Source of the DNA: an uncultured Bacilli bacterium
GTDB taxonomy: Bacteria > Bacillota_I > Bacilli_A > RF39 > UBA660
NCBI GenBank assembly: GCA_934096815.1
Contig: CAKOMY010000006.1
Coordinates: 1 to 64,000 of the forward strand
Direction of reading: 5' to 3'
Length of the DNA stretch: 64,000 bases
Shown piece by piece: positions 25,129-34,199 of this stretch. Numbering within the stretch: position 1 is the stretch's first letter; the number at the start of each line of letters is the position of its first letter. The notes beneath the pieces are model-generated. The model was not told the DNA's origin. It did no database searches and was given only the letters and a program-made list of their open reading frames with translations. A program made the translations under genes and the position numbers.

Positions 25129-26910
25129 TTACTTTATTTTTTTATCATTGTTTAAAGTTAACGTTTTCCCAGTATTTTCTAACCCTAAATAATAACGGTA
25201 AGATTTATCTAGTATATCATCATATAACTTGTTTGAAATTTGATTTATATTTTCTTCTTTTATTATGACTATTGCAAATAAACCATATTTTTTTAAATAC
25301 TCTTTATAAAATTGTTTATTCCATATTTCTCTTGGACCTAATACAGCTAATGTAGCCGTTATTGGATTATCTATTGAGTTTAAAAATTCTACTGATGGTC
25401 TTCTATATGAATATTCAATTATTCCTTTGCTTATGTCCTTATTAAAATCATTATATTGCATATCTAATCTATATTTTTTACAATACTCTTTTACCATTTG
25501 TAATTCCTTTTTATATCTTTCAGATGCTTCTAATTCAGTTTCTTCAAAAGGAATATTAAATTCTGCATATTTACTTTTTGTATATAAGTATAATTTCATC
25601 CAATCAGTTCCAGAAACAATTCTATCATAAATCGTGCTTTTTGCCGTGAAGAAAAAATCATCTCCATTATTATTTAATAAAAAATGAATAAATACACTGC
25701 TTCTAACACAATTAATTGCATCTTGCGTAATTGTTTGATTATATGGAACACCTGCAAATAATATTTTTTCTGTTAAAGATGAAAAATTATCTTTAGTAAC
25801 AATTAATTTAATAGGTTCTACCCTAACCCATACTTTACTACCGTAATCATATTCGCAACCATTCGATAAAATAGTTTTTGATTTTTTAAAGAATGTAGCG
25901 GTTACTCTTACATATTTTTTACCAGCATATTGATATTCTTCAACAATTCCTTCACTACTTGTAGGAAAATATCTATTTGTTTTATTTAACTTATTATTCT
26001 TAAATAATTCTTCCAATTCTTTTTGTTCTTCTTTTGTTGCAATTGTTTGTGGAAAATCCATAGCATCTGCAACTTTAATACCATTGAATTCAGGAACATT
26101 TATAGTTGAATGGTTATAGGTTTTAAATATTGGTCTTATACCCACTGATTTATCATTAACATTTCTAATATTAGAACTATTATTTCCTGCAACATAACGG
26201 TATTTACCAGTCCTTACCTCTTCCCAAAATTTTTTTTCTTCAATTCTTCTCTGATTATTTTTTAAAAATACAGCTGTTCTGCCTAAATACCTATCAGGCA
26301 CTTCTGAAGAAATATATTCACTAGGTATAGGAACCAAAGGTGCCATACTTGCTCCAATAGTTGCTTCAAGATATAAACTTTTTTTATGTTTTAATGTCCA
26401 CAATTCACCATCTTTATTTAAGTATAATTTTCTATCTATTGCTAATATACAAGGATCTTCTATTCCACTAATTTCTTTTCCTACTGAATATCCATAAAAA
26501 TGATATTGTGTTTTCTCTTCTTTTAATTTATATGCAGTTACATTTCCTGGACAATCATAATAACCATCTAATGGTTTTTTTGACTCAATCGGAGTATCAG
26601 TCCAATAATATCCCATTTTTTTCTTATCATCAGATTCAAAATACTCTGCACCCATTAATATAGCATAATCTGTAACTTCAGCTGCTGAGCCAAATGAATT
26701 TATTTGAACATTGTTTTTTTCTTCTATTTCCTTTAGTTCAATAGTAAATTCTCCAACTGTAAATGTTGAACTTGATGAAACTTTTGCTTCACCAGCAGAT
26801 AAATGTGATACACCATATCTTTCAGCATTATTTTTTCTTCTTCGATTATATTCATTAGAGCATCTGTACTTTATATCCATTCTCTTTTTTTGATTAAAAT
26901 CTTTTTTCAT
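25129..26910 (-). CDS. Large protein of unknown function, possibly phage- or defence-related
   Basis: I place the start at ATG 26910, directly behind AGGAGG (26915-26920), giving 593 residues; an in-frame TTG at 26925 would lie upstream of that ribosome binding site. The N-terminus is strongly basic (Lys/Arg-rich, residues 1-35) without a signal peptide. The middle contains DRYLGRTAVFL and KSVGIRPIFKTY, faintly like the RP-containing motif of DUF6273-type domains. The C-terminal half is mixed alpha/beta with a charged helix (about 470-500). No catalytic motif is evident. It stands alone, upstream of the Fic cluster in transcription order reversed. Unrecognised. Confidence 0.65.
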   Translation of the reverse strand: MKKDFNQKKRMDIKYRCSNEYNRRRKNNAERYGVSHLSAGEAKVSSSSTFTVGEFTIELKEIEEKNNVQINSFGSAAEVTDYAILMGAEYFESDDKKKMGYYWTDTPIESKKPLDGYYDCPGNVTAYKLKEEKTQYHFYGYSVGKEISGIEDPCILAIDRKLYLNKDGELWTLKHKKSLYLEATIGASMAPLVPIPSEYISSEVPDRYLGRTAVFLKNNQRRIEEKKFWEEVRTGKYRYVAGNNSSNIRNVNDKSVGIRPIFKTYNHSTINVPEFNGIKVADAMDFPQTIATKEEQKELEELFKNNKLNKTNRYFPTSSEGIVEEYQYAGKKYVRVTATFFKKSKTILSNGCEYDYGSKVWVRVEPIKLIVTKDNFSSLTEKILFAGVPYNQTITQDAINCVRSSVFIHFLLNNNGDDFFFTAKSTIYDRIVSGTDWMKLYLYTKSKYAEFNIPFEETELEASERYKKELQMVKEYCKKYRLDMQYNDFNKDISKGIIEYSYRRPSVEFLNSIDNPITATLAVLGPREIWNKQFYKEYLKKYGLFAIVIIKEENINQISNKLYDDILDKSYRYYLGLENTGKTLTLNNDKKIK

Positions 26911-27014
26911 ATTTCCTCCTAACAAAAATTCGCATGAAATATAATATCAAAAATAATACTTATTTTCAATAACTTTAATTTCTTAAAAACGCCCTTAAAA
27001 TTTTATTTAAACAA

Positions 27015-27842
27015 CTATTTCACTATTAAATCTTTTGATTGTAAATTATTATTTTTACCTAATAATAGATTTTCATAAAACTTAATTAAGTAACTATTAT
27101 CTTCCTTAACATTTTTTTCATTATTAAAATAATTGCTTCTTACTAATGCATTTCTAAAATAAACTGATTTATCTTTAAATAAAGTATTATCAACTTGATA
27201 ACCTAAACTAATCAAATATTTTATGATAAATATGGCTGTTGTTCTAGTATTACCTTCTCTAAATGGATGAGTTTGCCATGTTCTTGAGGAAAAGTCTGTA
27301 ATATTATTAATAACCTCAACAATATTCATTTCTTTATAATTCTTAACTCGTTCTAAAGAAATATCATATTCTAGTGATTCTTTTAAAGTTTTACAATCGC
27401 CATACAAAGCTGAATCATTATTAAGTATTAATTCATGTTTTGAAAAATCTATTTTTCTAAATTGTCCAGCAAAATCATATATATCTTTAAACAAATATCC
27501 ATGAATATATTTTAGAAAATCCACTGATAATTCAAACTTTTCATCTTCTAAAAGTTGCACAATTCTTGTTGATACTAAATCACATTCTAATTCATTATGA
27601 TTTATATCATTTATTTTTTCTTTTTCAATATAATATTCTTTTAATTCATGTTCAACTTCATAAATAGTTTTTTTACCATTTACATTTTCTTCTGATAATT
27701 TCTTTAAATATTTTGAAGGTTTTAAACTATCTACTTCTTGAAGACCAATAGCAGCATCCCATTGTAATTGTTTTACATAATTTTGAGAGCGTTTTTCTTC
27801 TATATAATTATTAACACTTGAATCTAATTCTTTTTCAGACAT
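27015..27842 (-). CDS. Fic-family protein (AMP-transferase type) with N-terminal inhibitor-like segment
   Basis: The 275-residue protein starts behind AGGAGG. The canonical Fic motif HPFREGNTR lies at 192-200, with catalytic His192 and the phosphate-binding GN-R; the FRKIDFSKHEL segment before it resembles the substrate-binding flap. Fic enzymes usually transfer AMP to Ser, Thr or Tyr of target proteins. Residues 28-72 (WDAAIGLQEVDSLKPSKYL and onward) resemble the VbhA-type antitoxin helix pattern, with Asp38-Ser39 where Glu-Gly of the inhibitory motif would be, so it may be self-inhibited; this alignment is by eye. It follows the broken RhuM gene by 14 bases in one operon. Confidence 0.9.
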   Translation of the reverse strand: MSEKELDSSVNNYIEEKRSQNYVKQLQWDAAIGLQEVDSLKPSKYLKKLSEENVNGKKTIYEVEHELKEYYIEKEKINDINHNELECDLVSTRIVQLLEDEKFELSVDFLKYIHGYLFKDIYDFAGQFRKIDFSKHELILNNDSALYGDCKTLKESLEYDISLERVKNYKEMNIVEVINNITDFSSRTWQTHPFREGNTRTTAIFIIKYLISLGYQVDNTLFKDKSVYFRNALVRSNYFNNEKNVKEDNSYLIKFYENLLLGKNNNLQSKDLIVK

Positions 27843-27856
27843 AGTTAAACCTCCTA

Positions 27857-28826
27857 TTATTTTTCTATTTCAGATACTTCTTTATTTAATATATCTAAAT
27901 AATCTCTTTCCGCTATTGTTAAATGATTTTGCATATACTTATCATATTCTTTATGAGCCTTTTCTAAAGCCTTTTTATGAGATATTGTTCCAGAATTACT
28001 TAAAATATCTTTTCTAGTCATTTTTAAAAAAGTATCTAGTTCATTTACCCAATCTTGCATAGTCATTGGACGCCTATCTAAAGCATTTAATTCAGCTACA
28101 TCTAAATAAGCTGATACCATTCTATTTAAAATATTAAGTTCTTCTTCAGTTAAGTAATTTTTTGCAATTTCCGTTTCACTTTTTGTTGGATATTTTCCTT
28201 TAAAATTGGTAAGTCCTAAATTTTCTTTTTCAGAATCAACACGAGTAAATATTAATTCAGCAGCTGTATGTCCCATAATGCATTTTATTTTGAACAGTTT
28301 TAAAGAAATCGATAGATAATTTATTTTTAGGATCATAATCAATACTTGTTGCATATATGTCTAATACTTTTCTCCAAAATATTTTTTCAGAAGATCTAAT
28401 ATCACGAATTCTAGCAAGTAATTCTTCAAAGTATGGACTTTCCCCATTATTCTTTAGTCTTTCATCATTTAAAGTAAATCCTTTAATCATATACTCTTTT
28501 AATACTCTAGTAGCCCATATTCTAAATTCAGTAGCCTTTTTAGAATTTATCCTATATCCAACAGCAATAATTGCATCTAAATTATAATGTGAAACATTAT
28601 AATTTTTACCATCTTTGGCAGTTGTCAAAAAATCTTTGACAACTGAATTTTTATCAAGTTCTTCTTCTTTAAATATATTATTTATATGATAACTAATGTT
28701 TTGCTTTGAAGTTCCATAAAGATTAGCTATTACATCCTGACTCATCCAAATATCTTCATTTTCAATACTAACATCAACTTTAACATTTCCATCTTTTGAT
28801 ACATATATAATCATATTATTTTTCAT
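27857..28826 (-). pseudogene. RhuM-family gene split by a frameshift
   Basis: Two frames together make one RhuM protein of about 320 residues. The upstream part (28826 down to 28257) holds the DNA-binding-like N-domain (DIWMSQDVIANLYGTSKQNISYHINNIF, given here as two parts: DIWMSQDVIANLY and GTSKQNISYHINNIF) and the conserved YNLDAIIAVGYRINS and FRIWATRVLKEYMIKG. The downstream part (to 27857) holds HTAAELIFTRVDSEKENLGL and the C-terminal AKNYLTEEELNIL region. At 28271-28274 four bases (GGGA) stand where an in-frame number is expected, so an indel has shifted the frame. It overlaps the transglutaminase-like gene by 4 bases and precedes fic by 14. RhuM proteins accompany restriction, toxin and Fic loci; the biochemical role is unsettled. 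Confidence 0.85.
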
Positions 28827-29422
28827 AAATCAACCACCCTTCCCATATTATTTTCATTTCCTGCTTCTTTTCCATTTTCTAAAATATTACTAATAAATTC
28901 ATTCATTGTACAACCATATGTAGGATTAGTATATTCATAAATATGCAAACAATTTAGTATTTCTTCATTTATGACATTTCTTTGTTTATTATATTCAATA
29001 TGTTTATTTCTTTGATAATTAATAGCATCTTGATATGTTTCAAATTCATATATTCCTCTATTTTTAAAATCAGAATGTTCAAAATAATAGTACTTTCCAT
29101 CTTTTTCAAACACTAAATATGTATGCATTGAATATGAATTATTAAAAGGAAGCTCAAACATTATATAAAATGTTTTAAAATTGTAGTTATGATTATTAAA
29201 CCAATCTCTTTCTAATTCAACTTGGTCAAAGCAATGTCCATATCTAACTTTAATTAATCTTTCAGGACTAGATAAACGCCAATTTGTTTGACACCCTTGT
29301 TGAAATTCTTGATTATTCCAAGGGCCATATATTTTTTCATTATCATCAACAAATCCATATTTTATATTTTCATCCATATATTTTAATAATTGTTCTGGTG
29401 TTTTAATATCATTATATTTCAT
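28823..29422 (-). CDS. Transglutaminase-like cysteine peptidase-fold protein
   Basis: The 199-residue protein starts behind AGGAGA. A Cys-His-Asp-like triad is visible in family order: Cys in RYGHCFDQVELERDWF (about residue 84), His in YSMHTYLVFEKDGKYYYFEH (about 119) and Asp in the following HSD. Such domains hydrolyse or transfer acyl groups on peptides. There is no signal peptide, so it acts in the cytoplasm. It is first in the operon with RhuM and Fic, overlapping RhuM by 4 bases. It may be a third effector or an accessory modifying enzyme of a toxin-type locus; this is inference. Confidence 0.8.
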   Translation of the reverse strand: MKYNDIKTPEQLLKYMDENIKYGFVDDNEKIYGPWNNQEFQQGCQTNWRLSSPERLIKVRYGHCFDQVELERDWFNNHNYNFKTFYIMFELPFNNSYSMHTYLVFEKDGKYYYFEHSDFKNRGIYEFETYQDAINYQRNKHIEYNKQRNVINEEILNCLHIYEYTNPTYGCTMNEFISNILENGKEAGNENNMGRVVDL

Positions 29423-29739
29423 TAGTATTCTCCTAAGTAAATAGTATCAAATTTATACATAAAAGTCTTTAATTTTAAATAAATAATTATAATAAAATTT
29501 AGTATTTAAAACAATTAATGCATTATAAATATCAACAATTCTAAAACATTATAATGCATATCAATTCCTTATAAATATATAATTATTTTCTAGCTATAAT
29601 AACAACTTTCAAGTTAATGACATTATCTACACGTTTTATTCACATATATAAGTTGTTAAGTTTTTCTTAACAACTGAATTATAAATTATTTTGTTTTCAT
29701 CAGCTAAACATTTCATAGTATATGTCCACAATATAAACT
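29423..29739. other. 317-bp gap with inverted repeats and a possible RhuM remnant
   Basis: No credible gene is present. There are two inverted repeats: ATGCATTATAA/TTATAATGCAT (29518-29528 with 29549-29559) and a perfect 10-bp hairpin AGTTGTTAAG/CTTAACAACT (29651-29675). The minus strand at about 29646-29711 reads ADENKIIYNSVVKKNLTT, similar to the NSVVKDFLTTA segment of RhuM, and may be a decayed fragment. The rest is AT-rich and featureless; promoters of the leftward transglutaminase-like gene should lie at its left end. Confidence 0.45.
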
Positions 29740-30411
29740 CTACTTACACATATTACTTTTAAAATTTAAATTATAATCACCAATATAAATATCTTTATTA
29801 CCTTCTATCGTATTACATTTAATTAATGTAATATTCTTATCTTTGTTTTTAAATATAATTGTTCCACCATCTTTTAAAATAGATTGCTTATTCAATAGGT
29901 TTGTAATATTTTCAATTGACTTATCCACTGACTCAGTACTATTAATTATATATTTTCTTAAAGATGTCTGATTTTTATTTTCAACAATAAATAATTCACT
30001 AACGTTTTCTGCTAAATAGATAGTTCTATTATCTAATTTTAAATATTCTTTAAATTTAATAGTTTCATTATTATCTTCCGAAGATACTTTTAAATCAATA
30101 TCTAAACCATTAGTATTATAAGGTCCTCCTTGTTCAAACTTAATATATTTAGAATCAATATTAGCTTTTTCTAAAAATTCTTCTTGTTTTGATTCACTAT
30201 TATCAATTAAGTTAACTACAATAATATTATTTTCTTCATCTAAATAAAAAGCACCTAAATTAGATCTATCTACACTACTATCGCCAAAATAATTACCAAC
30301 TGCACTATAAGTATCTTGTAAATTTGTTGGTTTTTGAACACTTTTATTACCACAACCAAACGTAACTAAAGTTAAAATTAAACATAAAACTAAAATACAT
30401 ATTTTTTTCAT
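29740..30411 (-). CDS. Secreted lipoprotein, unknown
   Basis: The 223-residue protein has a lipoprotein signal: MKKI, a hydrophobic stretch and lipobox VTFGC with lipidated Cys20. The mature part is acidic and Asn-rich with an alpha/beta character; a segment AFYLDEENNIIVVNLIDN recalls secreted inhibitor-like or DUF4362-like domains but the match is weak. It starts behind AAGGAT, 120 bases after the MacB-like gene with a terminator between, so it may be a separate unit. Function unknown. Confidence 0.75.
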   Translation of the reverse strand: MKKICILVLCLILTLVTFGCGNKSVQKPTNLQDTYSAVGNYFGDSSVDRSNLGAFYLDEENNIIVVNLIDNSESKQEEFLEKANIDSKYIKFEQGGPYNTNGLDIDLKVSSEDNNETIKFKEYLKLDNRTIYLAENVSELFIVENKNQTSLRKYIINSTESVDKSIENITNLLNKQSILKDGGTIIFKNKDKNITLIKCNTIEGNKDIYIGDYNLNFKSNMCK

Positions 30412-30506
30412 TTAATATCCTTTCTATAATTCTTAGCACTACTAAATTACAATACAAATATAACATATTTTTTTAAATAAAAAATTAATTTAACAATAAT
30501 ACACTT

Positions 30507-30530
30507 AAAAAGTAGCTCATACGGCTACTT
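30507..30530 (-). terminator. Terminator after the MacB-like transporter gene
   Basis: AAGTAGC (30510-30516) pairs with GCTACTT (30524-30530). Reading leftward a TTTT run follows at 30507-30510. The stop codon of the transporter gene lies 2 bases before the stem. Confidence 0.78.
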
Positions 30531-30531
30531 A

Positions 30532-32940
30532 CTACTCGCTTCTTAAAGCATCAACTGGATTCTTCTTACTAGCCATCTTAGATGGAATAAGTCCTGCAAT
30601 AACATTTAATAAAACACTAAGTAAAATCATTATAACACCTTGTATGAAAGGTAAACTAAAATTAAGATTTACTTTAACTAATGTTTTTAAAATAATATTA
30701 ATTGGTATAGATAATAATATTGATATACCCACACCTAATACTCCAGCAATAACACCTTCAATTATAGTTTCAGATTTAAATACTCTAGAAATATCTTTTC
30801 CACTAGCACCAAGTGCTTTTAAAATTCCAATTTCTTTTGTTCTTTCAAGTACGCTAATATAAGTAATAATTGCAATCATTATGCTGGAAACTATTAAACT
30901 TACACTAACTACGCCAATTAAAACTGCACTTACTCCACTTACAATTGATGAAAGTTCATTAAGAATTATTTTGTTTTCATCACTATAAACTATTTTTTTA
31001 TTTGTATTACCTTTATCTAATTGTTCCTTATTATAGTTATCAATATATTCCTTAATTTTATTTTTAGAATCAAAATTTTTAGGAAAAATACTAATACTTT
31101 CTGGATTATCTATATCTAATGAATTTAATAAAAGCATATTTCTATCATATGTAGTATAAATATTATCGAATTTTTCTCCAGTAAAGACATCTATTTCTTT
31201 ATTATTAGTCTGCTCCTTAACTATTTCACTATCATTTATATGTTGAACAAAGTTTTTAAATAATTCTTCACTATAATATATATATGAATTAGCATATTCA
31301 CTATTGTTATCTTCACTAGTATACTTAAGGATACCAACAATATTTAAATCAATTCCTTTTGTAATTAAATCATTCATATAATCTTTATCATTAAGTTTAC
31401 TTACATATTTTTCACCAACTTTTTGATAAACATCAGTATTATAAATTAACTTATATTTTAATTTTAAAAATGTATCATATGAATATGTTGTAGATTCTAT
31501 TTTTTCATTTTTATTAATCAAATCTGAAACATTACTCTTATCTTTAAGATATAAATAATAAAGTACTGAATCATTAATTACTCCATCACTTGGAATTAAT
31601 AATACCATATCATTTTCAGTCTCCGGATAATCTCCAGCAACTAATGTATATTTATCATTTTCTTTTAAATATTCAAAATTAATCTTATTAAATTTAATAC
31701 CAGGAAAAGAATTTGCTGAACCATCATTTACATTAACAAATTCTATTAAAGGTTCAGTTATTTTAACAAAATCATCTTTATATTTATAATATATTGGAAG
31801 TGTATAATTATACCCATAATCTATATTTTTGGTATATTCTTTAATTGAATTATTATTTTCTATATACTCTTTAAAGGATTTTAAATCATTTTTAATATAT
31901 AATCCATCTTTTTTAGCAAAACTTGATACAACATCATCGTAAGAACAAATATCACTTTCACATTTCTTTCTATCTGAATTAGAGTTACTAAAATAATTTT
32001 CCATATCAAATGTGCTTTGTGAAATCATTATAGGAAAATCTTCAAGAGTTTCTTTTTCAAATTTATTAATATAATTTTTTAATCCCGAATTTAAAATTAA
32101 AATTAAACATATTCCAAGTATTCCAATGGAGCCAGCAAAACTTGTTAAAAAAGTTCTTCCTTTTTTAGTTAACAAATTTTTTAAAGATAAACTAAGTGTT
32201 GTTAAATAAGGCAAGTTTGTCTTATTAAATTTAATTTTAGAACCATCTTCACTATTAATTATTTTATAGCTATTACTATCCCCAACAATTTCTCCATCCT
32301 TAAGTTCAATTATTCGATCTGAATATTTATTAGCTATTTCTTTATTATGTGTAACCATAATAATTAATTTTTCTTTAGATATTTCTTTTAAAATATCCAT
32401 AATTTGTTCACTTGTATTTGAATCTAATGCTCCAGTTGGTTCATCTGCTAGTATTATATCCGGATTATTAACTATTGCTCTTGCAATAGCAACTCTTTGC
32501 ATCTGTCCTCCAGATAACTGATTTGGTTTCTTATTAATATGATCTTTTAAACCAACCTTTATTAATGCATATTTTGCTTTTTCTTTTCGTTCTTTTTTAT
32601 TTATTCCTGATAAAGTTAAAGCAAGTTCTACATTTTCAAGAACGCTCAAATGAGAAATTAAATTATAATTTTGAAATACAAATCCTATTTTATAATTACG
32701 ATAACTATCCCAATTCTTTTTGGTAAAATTTTTAGTGGATAAATTATCAATAACTAAATCTCCACTATCATAAACATCTAATCCACCAATTATGTTTAAA
32801 AGTGTTGTTTTTCCACTACCACTTGCTCCTAAAATAGATACAAATTCATTTTTTCTAAAAGTTATATTTATATCTTTTAAAACTTGTTGTTTTTCTTCAC
32901 CTACAATATAACTTTTATAAATATTTTTTAACTGTAACAT
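30532..32940 (-). CDS. MacB-type ABC transporter, ATPase fused to permease
   Basis: The 802-residue protein joins an ATPase (1-230; Walker A GASGSGKTT near 39, signature LSGGQMQRVA near 141, Walker B ILADEPTGALD) to a FtsX/MacB permease. The permease begins with one helix (about 265-290), then a large extracytoplasmic domain (about 291-660), then three C-terminal helices with the FtsX-type loop RTKEIGILKALGASGKDI. Such transporters move substrates from the outer face or transmit force rather than pumping across the bilayer, and in Gram-positives often confer resistance to peptides. The membrane protein at 32963 lies 22 bases upstream and is likely co-transcribed. Confidence 0.93.
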   Translation of the reverse strand: MLQLKNIYKSYIVGEEKQQVLKDINITFRKNEFVSILGASGSGKTTLLNIIGGLDVYDSGDLVIDNLSTKNFTKKNWDSYRNYKIGFVFQNYNLISHLSVLENVELALTLSGINKKERKEKAKYALIKVGLKDHINKKPNQLSGGQMQRVAIARAIVNNPDIILADEPTGALDSNTSEQIMDILKEISKEKLIIMVTHNKEIANKYSDRIIELKDGEIVGDSNSYKIINSEDGSKIKFNKTNLPYLTTLSLSLKNLLTKKGRTFLTSFAGSIGILGICLILILNSGLKNYINKFEKETLEDFPIMISQSTFDMENYFSNSNSDRKKCESDICSYDDVVSSFAKKDGLYIKNDLKSFKEYIENNNSIKEYTKNIDYGYNYTLPIYYKYKDDFVKITEPLIEFVNVNDGSANSFPGIKFNKINFEYLKENDKYTLVAGDYPETENDMVLLIPSDGVINDSVLYYLYLKDKSNVSDLINKNEKIESTTYSYDTFLKLKYKLIYNTDVYQKVGEKYVSKLNDKDYMNDLITKGIDLNIVGILKYTSEDNNSEYANSYIYYSEELFKNFVQHINDSEIVKEQTNNKEIDVFTGEKFDNIYTTYDRNMLLLNSLDIDNPESISIFPKNFDSKNKIKEYIDNYNKEQLDKGNTNKKIVYSDENKIILNELSSIVSGVSAVLIGVVSVSLIVSSIMIAIITYISVLERTKEIGILKALGASGKDISRVFKSETIIEGVIAGVLGVGISILLSIPINIILKTLVKVNLNFSLPFIQGVIMILLSVLLNVIAGLIPSKMASKKNPVDALRSE

Positions 32941-32962
32941 TTTTTACTCCTAATTATTTTAC

Positions 32963-33556
32963 TTACTTATTTTTTAATTCTTTATTATAAAGCACACATT
33001 GTTTAAACAAATAATAAATAACTACTGTAAATAAATCAATACAACATAAAATAATAAAAATATATTCATTAAAAAATAAAAAACTAAAAAAAGCTAAAAA
33101 TACCATAATAAAACAACATTTTCTTATTATTAATGCATATTTCAATTTTTCATCGGTAAACAATTCATCTTTAGTTGAAACCTTATTAACTATTTTAAAG
33201 ACATAAATTAAAATTATTATAAGAATTGCAAAAATAACAATTAATAAAACTACTGGTTGATAAATATTTAACATTGCAAGTCCATTAAGCTTAATAGCAT
33301 TAATTAAATTTGTTACTGCTGTTGCATCAGAATATCCACAAAAATTTCTTAAAAAAGACATAATTGGTTCATTTGCTAAAATCTCATCAATAGTTTTTTC
33401 TTTAATAAATAAGTAAATCAATGTACCTAAATTTGCAACATAAATAGTAAAAAACACAATTAAAGCTATTGATAAATAAACAAATCTTTTTATAGATTTC
33501 ATATCTTTAATTATATTTTCTTCTTCATCTTTTTTAATATTATTTTTCTTTACCAC
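32963..33556 (-). CDS. Small integral membrane protein, unknown
   Basis: I place the start at GTG 33556, the first start codon after AAAGGAG, giving 197 residues; a longer open frame reaches into the neighbouring permease fragment but is not credible. About four hydrophobic helices are present (for example FVYLSIALIVFFTIYVANLG and VVLLIVIFAILIIILIYVF), with a cytoplasmic charged segment before the last pair. The topology resembles DUF2975-like proteins but I cannot confirm that. It precedes the MacB-like gene by 22 bases and may be its partner or immunity-type helper. Confidence 0.68.
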   Translation of the reverse strand: MVKKNNIKKDEEENIIKDMKSIKRFVYLSIALIVFFTIYVANLGTLIYLFIKEKTIDEILANEPIMSFLRNFCGYSDATAVTNLINAIKLNGLAMLNIYQPVVLLIVIFAILIIILIYVFKIVNKVSTKDELFTDEKLKYALIIRKCCFIMVFLAFFSFLFFNEYIFIILCCIDLFTVVIYYLFKQCVLYNKELKNK

Positions 33557-33635
33557 ACTACCTAAAACTCCTTTCGCTAGTTTAATAATAACATAACATT
33601 TATCAAAAATAAATATTATATTTTTTAGCAAAATA

Positions 33636-33665
33636 AAAAGTCTTAAATATAATACTAAGACTTTT
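33636..33665 (-). terminator. Terminator at the duplicated permease 3' end
   Basis: AAAAGTCTTA (33636-33645) pairs perfectly with TAAGACTTTT (33656-33665), and a T-run follows leftward. It lies just after the stop of the permease fragment. Confidence 0.8.
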
Positions 33666-33991
33666 ACTTTATACTTCAATCTCTCTATATCTTTTAACAC
33701 CATAATTGTTAAGAATTAATATTAATACAATTATTAAAATTATTAATCCAACCATACATATAATTAGCATAGTGTTTATTCCAATTTTAATAAATTCAAG
33801 CATTGTCATTACACACAAAGCACCTATTATAATTGCGATAACCATTCCACTTAATACAGATATCATTGAACTAATACTTTGTTTAACAACTTCCGTATCA
33901 CTTGTTGCATCCATCTTAGGATATTTTAAATTAATAACTAAACCTAACAATGACGAAATAGTTGGTGCTACTAAATTAATAAAAATAATCG
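33659..33991. repeat. Direct repeat, left copy (permease 3' end)
   Basis: About 333 bases match 35579-35911 at a constant offset of 1920 with scattered substitutions. The two copies flank the radical SAM pseudogene and the GNAT gene. Confidence 0.88.
33669..33950 (-). pseudogene. Orphan C-terminal fragment of an ABC-2 permease
   Basis: The 93-codon frame corresponds to the last 93 residues of the intact permease at 35589-37205, from LGLVINLKYPKMDATSDTEVV to GVKRYREIEV, with about seven differences. No N-terminal part precedes it; upstream sequence (33992-34199) is unrelated. It contains two hydrophobic helices but no ribosome binding site. It is a duplication scar rather than a gene. Confidence 0.9.
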
Positions 33992-34199
33992 TAGATATTC
34001 CTCAATTACCCTGTTTGATGGTACTAGCCAAATAGGCCATTTTATTGTAAAATAAGGCATGTGTTTCAACTTCTTAAGCAAGATAATTGTATCATAAAAC
34101 CGCCTTGATTACCTGTCATTCAGGGCTTTTTTTGTTTTATAATAAAAAGAAACTGTTAAGAAATTAATTATTTAATTTCCCAACAGCCCCTTGAAATAA
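33992..34199. other. Junction segment of unknown origin
   Basis: This segment separates the permease fragment from the GNAT gene. It holds a 36-codon minus-strand frame (34081 down to 33971) that runs into the permease repeat, behind a promoter-like TATGATACAATT, and a rightward hairpin CCTG/CAGG near 34115 followed by CTTTTTTTG. It looks like the end of a lost mobile element or gene, but no family is recognised. Confidence 0.35.
34153..34186 (-). terminator. Terminator after the GNAT gene
   Basis: CTGTT and AAATTA pair with AACAG and TAATTT around a small internal mismatch. Reading leftward the stem runs into TTTCTTTTT. The GNAT stop codon lies 14 bases to the right. Confidence 0.6.

Noticed and set aside
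33557..33703. N-terminal extension of the small membrane protein at 32963
   Set aside because: The extra 49 residues are read through the permease duplication and its terminator; GTG 33556 follows AAAGGAG and gives a normal start.
33971..34081. 36-codon minus-strand ORF
   Set aside because: It has no ribosome binding site and runs into duplicated permease sequence out of that gene's frame, so it is probably chance.
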